DNA of 64,000 bases from contig NZ_FOCV01000009.1 in assembly GCF_900110205.1 (NCBI RefSeq), forward strand, positions 1 through 64,000, in the 5' to 3' direction. Position numbers and translations under genes: made by a program. Below the pieces are notes generated by a model. The model did not search any database. It was not told where the DNA came from and worked only from the letters and a program-made list of their open reading frames with translations. Origin of the DNA: Rhizobium tibeticum. Lineage in GTDB: Bacteria > Pseudomonadota > Alphaproteobacteria > Rhizobiales > Rhizobiaceae. Positions 32,472 to 41,349 of this stretch are shown one piece after another. How positions within the stretch are numbered: the first letter of the stretch is position 1; every line of letters begins with the position of its first letter.

Positions 32472-33335
32472 ATGGCTGACATCACCAAGACCCGCTCTTT
32501 GCGTTCGCCGAAAATCGCTGTTCTACCGGTTTTCGCAATCGTCACCGCGCTAGGCCTTGCTGGCTGCACGACAAGCAACACGTCCGATGCTGTCATTCGC
32601 ATCGACAAAGCGCAGGGTTCACAGGAAAACATCGCCTCGCTGACATCTGTCATCAATGCCAATCCGAAGGATCCGGAAGGCTACAACGTCCGTGGCTCCG
32701 CTTATGGCCGTGGCGGCGACTTTCGCCAGGGGTTAAACGACTTCAATACGGCGCTGCAGCTCAACCCGCGTTTCTATCAGGCCTACGCCAACCGCGCGCT
32801 GGTCTACCGCAACATGGGCCAGCAACAGCAGGCGATTCAGGACTACAACACCGCCCTGCAGATCAATCCGAACTACGACGTGGCGCTGATCGGCCGCGGC
32901 AACGTCTACCGCGCCGCCGGTCAGGACGATGCCGCCTTCAACGACTTCGACAAGGCGATCCAGAACGGCACGACCGATGGCCGCGCCTATCACAATCGCG
33001 GTCTGATCTATCAGAAGCGCAATCAGCAGGACAAGGCGATCGACGACTTCTCGAAGGCGATCTCGCTTTCGCCGAACGCGCCGGAACCCTATAACGGCCG
33101 CGGCATCTCCTACATCGCGCTGAACGACGACGACAACGCGTTTGCCGACTTCAACCACGCGATCGAGCTCAACGGCAACATTGCCGAATCCTGGGCCAAC
33201 CAGGCGCTGGTCTATGAGCGCCGCGGCGAAAAGGACAAGGCTGCGCGTTCCTACCGTCACGCGATCGGCCTGGATGCGAAGTACCAGCCGGCAAAGGACG
33301 GTCTTGCTCGCGTGGGCGCTGCGACAACTGGCTAA
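32472..33335 (+). CDS. TPR-repeat lipoprotein
   Basis: This 287-residue protein has an N-terminal lipoprotein signal: a hydrophobic stretch 'IAVLPVFAIVTALGLAGC' ending in a lipobox (LAGC), so it is probably lipid-anchored outside the inner membrane. About seven tetratricopeptide repeats follow from residue 65 onward, for example 'AYANRALVYRNMGQQQQAIQ' and 'AYHNRGLIYQKRNQQDKAID'. These form a protein-binding solenoid. The ATG at 32472 is chosen because the signal peptide follows it closely. The partner is unknown; similar proteins in rhizobia are often annotated NlpI-like. It lies 24 bases before the FAD oxidoreductase gene. Confidence 0.85.
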   Translation: MADITKTRSLRSPKIAVLPVFAIVTALGLAGCTTSNTSDAVIRIDKAQGSQENIASLTSVINANPKDPEGYNVRGSAYGRGGDFRQGLNDFNTALQLNPRFYQAYANRALVYRNMGQQQQAIQDYNTALQINPNYDVALIGRGNVYRAAGQDDAAFNDFDKAIQNGTTDGRAYHNRGLIYQKRNQQDKAIDDFSKAISLSPNAPEPYNGRGISYIALNDDDNAFADFNHAIELNGNIAESWANQALVYERRGEKDKAARSYRHAIGLDAKYQPAKDGLARVGAATTG

Positions 33336-33359
33336 GGCATTACAGGCAGGAGACCGACG

Positions 33360-34424
33360 ATGGCAGCGAAACAGCATGTGGTCGTCGTCGGCTCCGGCAT
33401 TGTCGGTGCCTCGATCGCCTGGCACCTGACGCGTGACGGCGCCGCCGTTACCGTGGTAGCCGAGGACACAGGCGGTGTGGCCACACCCAATTCCTTTGCC
33501 TGGATCAATGCGAGCTGGGGCAACCCGGAATTCTATTTTCACTTTCGCCGCCGTTCCATGACCGAATGGAAGCGCTTGGCCCGCGAGCTCCCCGGACTGC
33601 CGCTTTCCTGGTGCGGCGGCATCTGCTGGGATCTGCCACCCGATCGGCTTGAGGCGTTTGCCGTCGAGCACCATTCGTGGGGCTATGACATTGAACGGCT
33701 CGACAGCGCAGCAATTGCAGCGCGCGAGCCTTACCTGGCACATGTTCCCGATTTCGCGCTGTCGGTCTCGGAGGAAGGTGCGGTCGAGCCGGCCGCAGCC
33801 GCGCGGCTGCTGCTTGCCGACGCGGAAACCAGGGGCGCGAAATTCGTCAACGCCGCTGTCGACGGCCTTATTCGCAGCGGCGATCGGATTGCCGGCGTCG
33901 TCTCATCGGCAGGCATTATCGAGGCCGATCACATTGTCCTGGCTGCCGGCGCCGGCAGCACGCCGCTTGCCGCCGCTGTCGGCGTCACACTCCCCTTGGA
34001 AGCGCCGCCCGGGCTGATCGTTCACTCGCGTCCTTTCGAAAGGCGGCTGAACGGCCTGGTCATGGCAGCCGATCTGCATATGCGCCAAACGGCCGACGGC
34101 CGCATCATCGCGGGCTCGGATTTCGGCGGCACCGATCCCGGCGCCGACCAGCACGCCACTGCCGCGCTACTCTTTGCGAAGATGAAGGAAAGCCTGACGG
34201 AGAGCGACCGGCTGAGCATGGAGTTCTTCACCGTCGGCTACCGTCCGACACCCAAGGACGGCTTCCCGATCATCGGCAATTGCGGCCAGAACGGCCTTTA
34301 TATTGCCGTGATGCACTCCGGGGTGACACTCGCGCCGCTTGTCGGTCTACTCGCGTCTAACGAGATTCTTTCGGGCGATGCAGATCCATCTCTCACGTCC
34401 TTCCGCCTCGGAAGATTCGGCTGA
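33360..34424 (+). CDS. FAD-dependent oxidoreductase (D-amino-acid oxidase/DAO family)
   Basis: This encodes 354 residues with an N-terminal FAD-binding fold 'VVVVGSGIVGASIAWHLTRD' and the DAO-family C-terminal segment 'GYRPTPKDGFPIIGNCGQNG', near the flavin ring. Relatives oxidise amines or D-/N-methyl amino acids, but nothing fixes the substrate here. A ribosome site GGAGA precedes the ATG. It has no signal peptide and is probably cytosolic. It may be co-transcribed with the TPR gene 24 bases upstream, although a functional connection is not obvious. Confidence 0.82.
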   Translation: MAAKQHVVVVGSGIVGASIAWHLTRDGAAVTVVAEDTGGVATPNSFAWINASWGNPEFYFHFRRRSMTEWKRLARELPGLPLSWCGGICWDLPPDRLEAFAVEHHSWGYDIERLDSAAIAAREPYLAHVPDFALSVSEEGAVEPAAAARLLLADAETRGAKFVNAAVDGLIRSGDRIAGVVSSAGIIEADHIVLAAGAGSTPLAAAVGVTLPLEAPPGLIVHSRPFERRLNGLVMAADLHMRQTADGRIIAGSDFGGTDPGADQHATAALLFAKMKESLTESDRLSMEFFTVGYRPTPKDGFPIIGNCGQNGLYIAVMHSGVTLAPLVGLLASNEILSGDADPSLTSFRLGRFG

Positions 34425-34458
34425 CACCACGGTCGAACAAAAATTTGCGAATTGCCGG

Positions 34459-34510
34459 ACGACATGTTTTAGTGTGTTGCAAGCAGCAACACCTGTCCCT
34501 AACATGTCGT
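34459..34510. repeat. Nested perfect inverted repeats upstream of the HWE kinase
   Basis: ACGACATGTT (34459-34468) and AACATGTCGT (34501-34510) are perfect 10-base inverted repeats whose starts are 42 bases apart. Nested inside them is a perfect 7-base hairpin, GTGTTGC (34474-34480) / GCAACAC (34486-34492). No T run follows, so it is not a simple terminator. It lies about 140 bases before the kinase start and 35 bases after the oxidoreductase stop, and could be an operator pair or an RNA element. Confidence 0.6.
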
Positions 34511-34646
34511 GGTTTCGATAGCAGGCTATCAGGAGAGCCGGGGGCGCGTTGAAGGCAATTGCAGTGGTCCAGTTTTTTGCTTTCATGCCTGTAAGCGGCG
34601 GGCGCACCGGCGGTTTCGGCTGCGTTACCCAGCGAAGTACACGCTC

Positions 34647-36305
34647 ATGAGAGGCCGCTTACGCTTCTTTCCGAAGGCGTCGATCGGGACTTACCTGATC
34701 GCGATGGCAGTTGCCACGGCCTTGCCGATTTTCACTCTCGTGGCACTTCTGCTGGCGCAACTCGAAGACAACCAGCGCTCGATTCTGAAGCGGGAAACAG
34801 CCCAGGATGCCACCGCACTCGCCCGGTCCATCGATCGCCAGCTTCAGGACATGGCTACAACTTTAAGGCTGCTCTCGAACTCGCCGGAATTGGAGAGCAA
34901 CGACTTCGCGTCGTTCCACGCCCGCACTGAAACATCTCTGCGGGCAGATACGCTTTATGTCATTGCCGTCGACGAGAGCGGCCAGCAGCTCCTGAACACC
35001 CGCCGGAACTACGGCGAGCTCCTCGGGAAGGCGGGGAACCTGCCGGCTGTCGAAGCGGCCATCAAGTCGGGCCGAATCGAAGCCTCGGATGTGTTCATGG
35101 GGCGAACGAGCGGTGAATTCGTCTACAACGTTACCATGCCACTGCAGGCGGGCAAGGTCAGGGCGCTGATCATAACGCAGAACGCCAGGGACCTTGCGAA
35201 GCTTGTCACGACTGAAGGCCTGCCGAACGATTGGTCTGCAGCTGTCATCGATCAGAGCGGCCACATGGTCGCCTCCGCCGGCGCCACGAATATCGGCTTC
35301 GGCCAACCTTTCAATCCGAGCATTCTACCCTCACTGGTCGATTCCAGCGGGGTCTACGAGGATAGACAGGTCCTGCCGAAGGCAATGCTGGGCTATGCGC
35401 AGATTCCGGGCTGGTCCTGGAAGGCTGTGATATGGGGGCCAGTCGCCACGGCGCAGGCTTCTATCCTGACGACATGGCGCTTTCTGGTCATAGGTGGCTT
35501 GGCGCTGATGCTTCTCGCAATTCTGGCTGCCTATGTGGTGGCGCGCCAGGTCCGCACGACAATCCGCTCGATCGCCGACATGGCCATTCGCATGGGCGAA
35601 GGCCACATCGTGGCGCCGATCGAGACCAGCGTCATCGAAGCCAACCAGGTTGCGGTCGCGCTCTCCAACGCATCTTTCGACCGGAGCCAGACCGAAGATC
35701 GCCTGCATTTCGTGATGAACGAGCTGGTGCACCGCACCAAGAACCTGCTGACCCTGGTACAGGCGATGATGCGCCAGGTCGCCAAGCGCGCCGACAGCGT
35801 CGAGGCATACCAGGCAGCGGTTGCCGATCGCCTCGAGGGCCTCTCCCGCTCGATCGATCTGCTCACCAGCGAGCAATGGGCGGGCGCATCGCTGCGGCGG
35901 GTGATCGACATCCACTTCAAGAGCTTTCCACAAGCTGCCGAGCAGGTCGATATAGCGGGGAAGGATTTCACGCTGAGGCCCGAGGTGGTGCAAAACCTCG
36001 GCCTCGTTCTGCATGAGCTGGCAACGAACTCGGTGAAATACGGTGCCCTTTCCGTGCCGCACGGCCGTGTTCTGCTGAGCTGGCAGGACGTGCGAGACAA
36101 AGAGCGGAGCGAACCCATGCTTCGTTTCACCTGGGAGGAGCGTGACGGTCCGCCCGCCCACCCGCCAGAGAACTCAGGCTTTGGTACGACCATCATCAAG
36201 AACCACGCCGCCGCCGCTTTTGGTGGCACCGTCGAAATCGACTTCCGGCCGGAAGGCTTTTATTGGTCGTTGACGGCCCCTCGCCGCACCTTGGAGCGCG
36301 CATAG
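34647..36305 (+). CDS. HWE-family sensor histidine kinase with extracellular sensor
   Basis: This 552-residue membrane kinase has a first membrane helix at about 15-38, an extracellular sensor of Cache type (about 40-270), a second membrane helix ('LVIGGLALMLLAILAAYVVA') and a HAMP segment. The HWE-type kinase core has H362 in 'NELVHRTKNLLTLVQAMM', 'LHELATNSVKYGALS' in place of the usual N box, and the diagnostic 'WEERDGPP'. These kinases are frequent in rhizobia and often feed the general stress or light/phyllosphere pathways. There is no response regulator next to it, so it is an orphan. The ATG at 34647 is chosen since upstream in-frame sequence reads as non-coding; the ribosome site is weak. 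Confidence 0.88.
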   Translation: MRGRLRFFPKASIGTYLIAMAVATALPIFTLVALLLAQLEDNQRSILKRETAQDATALARSIDRQLQDMATTLRLLSNSPELESNDFASFHARTETSLRADTLYVIAVDESGQQLLNTRRNYGELLGKAGNLPAVEAAIKSGRIEASDVFMGRTSGEFVYNVTMPLQAGKVRALIITQNARDLAKLVTTEGLPNDWSAAVIDQSGHMVASAGATNIGFGQPFNPSILPSLVDSSGVYEDRQVLPKAMLGYAQIPGWSWKAVIWGPVATAQASILTTWRFLVIGGLALMLLAILAAYVVARQVRTTIRSIADMAIRMGEGHIVAPIETSVIEANQVAVALSNASFDRSQTEDRLHFVMNELVHRTKNLLTLVQAMMRQVAKRADSVEAYQAAVADRLEGLSRSIDLLTSEQWAGASLRRVIDIHFKSFPQAAEQVDIAGKDFTLRPEVVQNLGLVLHELATNSVKYGALSVPHGRVLLSWQDVRDKERSEPMLRFTWEERDGPPAHPPENSGFGTTIIKNHAAAAFGGTVEIDFRPEGFYWSLTAPRRTLERA

Positions 36306-36366
36306 GTCACGGGAACAATCCCGCTGAACGTTCGTTTCGGACAGGCTACTCGAAAAGGAGAAGACC

Positions 36367-36849
36367 ATGTTCAGGGAAACGATGATTGCCGCGGCGGCGG
36401 CCGCGGTAGCCGCCATCGCAAACCCGGCAAGTGCCGCAAATTACATCACGCTCGGTCAGCTCGTCTGCGGATCACAGGGCGGTCAGGGACTGATCGTCAC
36501 CTCGCGGAAGAACCTACTCTGCACCTACACGCCGGCGCAAGGAGGCCCGAAGGTCGTCTATGCCGGAACAATCCAGAAATTCGGACTGGATGTCGGCCAG
36601 ACGGGCAAGACTGTCATGATATGGCAGGTCCTGGCCAAGACCGGAACCGATATTCCAGAATACGCGCTGGCCGGTGAGTATTACGGCATAGGCGCCGATG
36701 CGAGCTTCGGCGCGGGTGCGGGAGCCAAGGTTATCGCCGGCGGTACAAACCAATCCTTCATGCTCCAGCCACTGAACGTGCAGGCTCAGGAAGGCCTGAA
36801 CCTCGCGCTCGGCGTGGAGAAACTGACGCTGGCGCCGGCTGCCACCTGA
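36367..36849 (+). CDS. DUF992 secreted protein
   Basis: This 160-residue protein has a clear signal peptide ending 'ANPASAANYITLG' and a glycine-rich beta domain of the DUF992 family ('LVCGSQGGQGLIVTSRK', 'YYGIGADASFGAGAGAKV'). Two cysteines (in 'LVCGS' and 'LLCTY') probably form a disulphide in the periplasm. DUF992 proteins are widespread in rhizobia with no known function. AAAAGGAG precedes the ATG, 61 bases after the kinase stop, and a terminator follows, so this gene ends its unit. Confidence 0.85.
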   Translation: MFRETMIAAAAAAVAAIANPASAANYITLGQLVCGSQGGQGLIVTSRKNLLCTYTPAQGGPKVVYAGTIQKFGLDVGQTGKTVMIWQVLAKTGTDIPEYALAGEYYGIGADASFGAGAGAKVIAGGTNQSFMLQPLNVQAQEGLNLALGVEKLTLAPAAT

Positions 36850-36867
36850 TTGCAGGTAGCGCCGAGG

Positions 36868-36898
36868 AGGAGAGGGGCGAGTTGCCTCTCTCCTTTCC
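36868..36898 (+). terminator. Rho-independent terminator after the DUF992 gene
   Basis: AGGAGAGGGGC (36868-36878) pairs fully with GCCTCTCTCCT (36884-36894), with one G-T pair and a GAGTT loop, followed by a short T-containing tail. Confidence 0.65.
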
Positions 36899-37002
36899 CT
36901 ATCAGGCGGAATGATCCGTCAGGCCGAAAATCATCATCAGCGTAGCGATGATGCGATTGACCCATCGAACGGCCCGGGAATATCAAGCAATCTGGCGACG
37001 CC

Positions 37003-38397
<1,395 letters not shown>

Positions 38398-38404
38398 GCG
38401 CTCC

Positions 38405-38803
38405 TCACTTGTCCTTCTTCTTGTACATCGCCAGCATGCGCTGGGTGACAAGGAAGCCGCCAAAGATGTTCACGGAGACGAGGACGAGAGCGATGAAGCC
38501 GAAGCCGGTCGCAAGCCCGCTGGTCGAGATGCCGACCGCCAGAAGCGCGCCGACGACGATGACCGAGGAGATCGCGTTGGTGACGGCCATCAGCGGCGTG
38601 TGCAACGCCGGCGTTACCGACCAGACGACGTAGTAGCCGACAAAGATCGCCAGCACGAAGATCGCGAACTGGAACACGAAGGGATCGATCGCGCCGCCGG
38701 TTGCAGCACTTGCCGCCTCGGGCGCATGCGCGGCAGCGGCCGCCACGGCATTCACGGCCTGATTCAGCTGCTCCAGCGCCTTGTCCATTGCTTCACCAGC
38801 CAT
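38405..38803 (-). CDS. pntAB: NAD(P) transhydrogenase alpha-2 subunit (membrane part)
   Basis: This encodes 132 residues with three or four membrane helices ('[20 protein letters not shown]', '[15 protein letters not shown]', '[20 protein letters not shown]'). It equals the C-terminal membrane domain II part of the E. coli PntA protein, which is encoded separately in alphaproteobacteria. The N-terminal 35 residues are Ala-rich. Its ATG overlaps the pntAA stop by one base (TGATG). Confidence 0.95.
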   Translation of the reverse strand: MAGEAMDKALEQLNQAVNAVAAAAAHAPEAASAATGGAIDPFVFQFAIFVLAIFVGYYVVWSVTPALHTPLMAVTNAISSVIVVGALLAVGISTSGLATGFGFIALVLVSVNIFGGFLVTQRMLAMYKKKDK

Positions 38804-39951
38804 CAGTTGTCCCCCTTCTTCGCACCGCCAAATGCCGGATGCACGACATTGCCCGCATGCGTCAGCATCGTCGCCTTGATTAGTTCGTCCTCGAGATTGA
38901 GGGCGATCGTCTTCGTTTCCTTGTTGACCATGGTCTCAAGGAAGGTGACGAGGTTCTTGGCGTAGAGCTGGGAGGCACTGGCAGCGATCCTGCCGGCCAT
39001 ATTCGGGAAGCCGATGACGCGCACGCCGTCGACGTCGGCCACCTTGCCGGGCTTGACGCCCTCGATATTGCCGCCGCGCTCGACGGCAAGGTCGACGGCA
39101 ACCGCACCCGGCTTCATCGACTTCAGCATTTCGCGCGAGACGAGCTTCGGTGCCGGGCGCCCGGGGATCAGGGCCGTGGTGATGACGATGTCCTGCTTGG
39201 CGATATGCTCAGCCACGAGGGCTGCCTGCTTTGCCTGATACTCCTTGGACATCTCCTTGGCGTAGCCGCCGGCGGTCTCCGCCGCCTTGAACTCTTCATC
39301 CTCGACGGCGATGAACTTCGCGCCCAAGGACGCAACCTGCTCCTTTGCCGCCGGACGAACGTCGGTCGCCGAAACGGCGGCGCCGAGACGGCGGGCCGTG
39401 GCGATCGCCTGCAACCCGGCAACACCTGCGCCCATGACGAACACCTTGGCTGCCGGAACGGTGCCGGCTGCCGTCATCATCATCGGCATGGCACGGTCAT
39501 AAACCGCCGCTGCTTCGATGACGGCCTGGTAGCCTGCGAGGTTTGCCTGCGAGGAAAGAACGTCCATCGACTGCGCGCGGGTGATGCGCGGCATCAGCTC
39601 CATGGCGAAGCTGGAGAGCCCGGCCTTGGCCATGGCGGCGAGCGCCTCGTCATTGCCGTAGGGATCCATGACCGCAATGACGATCGCACCGCTCTTGTAG
39701 CCGCCGATATCTTGTTCCGTTGGGCGGCGGACTTTTAGCACGACATCGGCTGTCGCCGCAGCGCCCACCGAACCGATCCGCGCGCCGACCGCTTCGAACT
39801 CCGCATCCGGAATTTTCGACTTTGCCCCCGCTCCCGCCTCGACGACGACGTCGAGCCCAAGCCCTATCATCTTCTTTACGGTTTCGACGGACGCAGCGAC
39901 ACGCGTCTCATCCCCCGTGATTTCCTTCGCCACAAAAACAACGTTGCCCAA
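38803..39951 (-). CDS. pntAA: NAD(P) transhydrogenase alpha-1 subunit (NAD-binding)
   Basis: This 382-residue soluble subunit has the alanine dehydrogenase/PNT N-terminal region ('[20 protein letters not shown]') and an NAD-binding Rossmann fold ('[20 protein letters not shown]'). It forms domain I of the transhydrogenase. The start is a TTG at 39951 preceded by GGAGGAGGGGG, giving M-GNVVFVAK. The gene set pntAA-pntAB-pntB is compact and transcribed leftward, with the oxidase subunit IV gene 90 bases upstream. Confidence 0.95.
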   Translation of the reverse strand: MGNVVFVAKEITGDETRVAASVETVKKMIGLGLDVVVEAGAGAKSKIPDAEFEAVGARIGSVGAAATADVVLKVRRPTEQDIGGYKSGAIVIAVMDPYGNDEALAAMAKAGLSSFAMELMPRITRAQSMDVLSSQANLAGYQAVIEAAAVYDRAMPMMMTAAGTVPAAKVFVMGAGVAGLQAIATARRLGAAVSATDVRPAAKEQVASLGAKFIAVEDEEFKAAETAGGYAKEMSKEYQAKQAALVAEHIAKQDIVITTALIPGRPAPKLVSREMLKSMKPGAVAVDLAVERGGNIEGVKPGKVADVDGVRVIGFPNMAGRIAASASQLYAKNLVTFLETMVNKETKTIALNLEDELIKATMLTHAGNVVHPAFGGAKKGDN

Positions 39952-40042
39952 CCGCCCCCTCCTCCGGGTCAGCCAGCCTGCCGCAGGTCTTGCCTGCTCA
40001 GCCCGAACATTCAGTCAAAGCTTTGGAAAAGCCGCGCCGCGC

Positions 40043-40267
40043 TTAGCGCAGCAGGACGAGGCCAGCGACAAAGACGATCAACAGGACGACGAGGCCGCCA
40101 AGGAAACCGGCACCAGTGAAGAAGCCAGCGGCCATGCCAAGCAGGAGAGCGACAAGGAACAGCGTGCCGTACTTCGCCGCGGCGAGGAACATGCTGTAGG
40201 TCTGCTCATGCTCCTCATAGTCCATCGGCGCGCCAACTTCGGCAGGTCCTGTGTGATGCTCAGCCAT
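40043..40267 (-). CDS. aa3-type cytochrome c oxidase subunit IV
   Basis: This 74-residue protein begins MAEHHTGPAEVGAPMDYEEH. The motif 'MDYEEHEQTYSMFL' and two hydrophobic segments ('GTLFLVALLLGMAAGFF' and 'LGGLVVLLIVFVAGLVLL') match the alphaproteobacterial subunit IV family (COX4_pro_2). The ATG at 40267 is chosen because the motif region follows it directly; further upstream in-frame sequence does not resemble the family. It is placed immediately upstream of the transhydrogenase genes, far from any catalytic oxidase genes. Similar linkage occurs in other rhizobia, to my knowledge. Confidence 0.85.
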   Translation of the reverse strand: MAEHHTGPAEVGAPMDYEEHEQTYSMFLAAAKYGTLFLVALLLGMAAGFFTGAGFLGGLVVLLIVFVAGLVLLR

Positions 40268-40446
40268 GAATATCGTCTCCCTCAAACTTCCCGGCCAATA
40301 AAGCAATGCGGCCGTTCGACTGCCGTGATTCCCTCGATCCGCGAGGAAATTTCCCTGCAGAGGGATTACACAAAGCTTTGATAAAGCGCAATGCAAGAGA
40401 ATGCCGCAGGCAGGCGGCATTCTCAGCCAAATTCAAGCGGATGGCC

Positions 40447-41199
40447 TCACAGCGGAAGATCGGTTCCGAGATCGCCTTCAGCCATGAAACGTGCCGTCGG
40501 TATGATGGTAAGGGGCGGTAGCGTGTCATTGGGCGTGCGCGAGAACATCATGCGCTGTTCGCTGGCGCTGGAGATGAAGAAGGGATAGCGCGTCAGGAGC
40601 TTTCGGCCGACCTCGATGACATTGGTCGCCATCAACGTCAGATCGAAGCCGTAGGTCTCCGTCATGCGGCTTGCGACGACGGTGTCGGCGTAGAAGACCC
40701 GCTTGTAGAAGGCTGCATGCGCCGGGCGCACGTGCTGCATCACACGGTCCGCGCGAAAATGCGCCGCGGCGACGATGTTCGGACGCAGCGTCAGATAAGG
40801 GATCCACGGCATTTCCGTGCTGAGTTCCGGATCCGCGGCAAAGCGCGCCGGATCGATCAGGCTGAGCCCGGCATCCAGAAACGCGTCCATTTCCGCCGGA
40901 AAGATACCGCCCGATTGTGAGACACGATGGTCGGGCGTCACGTGATGGATGCGAATCGTGCTGACGAGCTGTTCATAATAGTACAGTCCGAAAACATACG
41001 CCTGACTGTCGAAATCGGCCTCATCGATCATGCTTTTGGCGGCAACCGGAAGCACTTCACGGGCCTTGTAGGCCTTGTAGCGCAGGCGCTCCACCTCTTC
41101 CATATCCTCGCCGCTTTCGACGCGGCGGTATTCGACGTGGTCCATTATTTCGAGAAGTTTGCTGCTGAAATCACTCGTCTTTAAAGGGTTGTCTACCAT
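40447..41199 (-). CDS. N-acyl amino acid synthase FeeM-like / autoinducer synthase-fold protein
   Basis: This 250-residue protein has a GNAT-like fold of the FeeM/LuxI kind. The marker segments are 'VEYRRVESGEDMEEVERLRY' near residues 20-40, then 'DEADFDSQAYVFGLYYYEQL' with the acidic pair, 'VSTIRIHHVTPDH' as the beta-bulge strand, and a C-terminal 'GFDLTLMATNVIEVGRKLL'. FeeM enzymes join acyl chains from acyl carrier protein to amino acids, and LuxI enzymes make acyl-homoserine lactones. The family assignment is from memory of conserved pattern, so the product is uncertain. No LuxR-type receptor is adjacent. The neighbour upstream on the same strand is a c-di-GMP enzyme gene about 150 bases away. 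Confidence 0.6.
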   Translation of the reverse strand: MVDNPLKTSDFSSKLLEIMDHVEYRRVESGEDMEEVERLRYKAYKAREVLPVAAKSMIDEADFDSQAYVFGLYYYEQLVSTIRIHHVTPDHRVSQSGGIFPAEMDAFLDAGLSLIDPARFAADPELSTEMPWIPYLTLRPNIVAAAHFRADRVMQHVRPAHAAFYKRVFYADTVVASRMTETYGFDLTLMATNVIEVGRKLLTRYPFFISSASEQRMMFSRTPNDTLPPLTIIPTARFMAEGDLGTDLPL

Positions 41200-41349
41200 A
41201 GTTACCCGGTCCGCCTGTTAACGAAGCATTAATCATATGGAACCGGCGGAAGGGCAAGAATGATACGAGAACTTGCGTTATATTTGAATTGTTAAGGTTA
41301 ATGGCGCGGCGTTTGCGTGAAGAACCTTCAGCCGAGAAAACGGTCGAGC

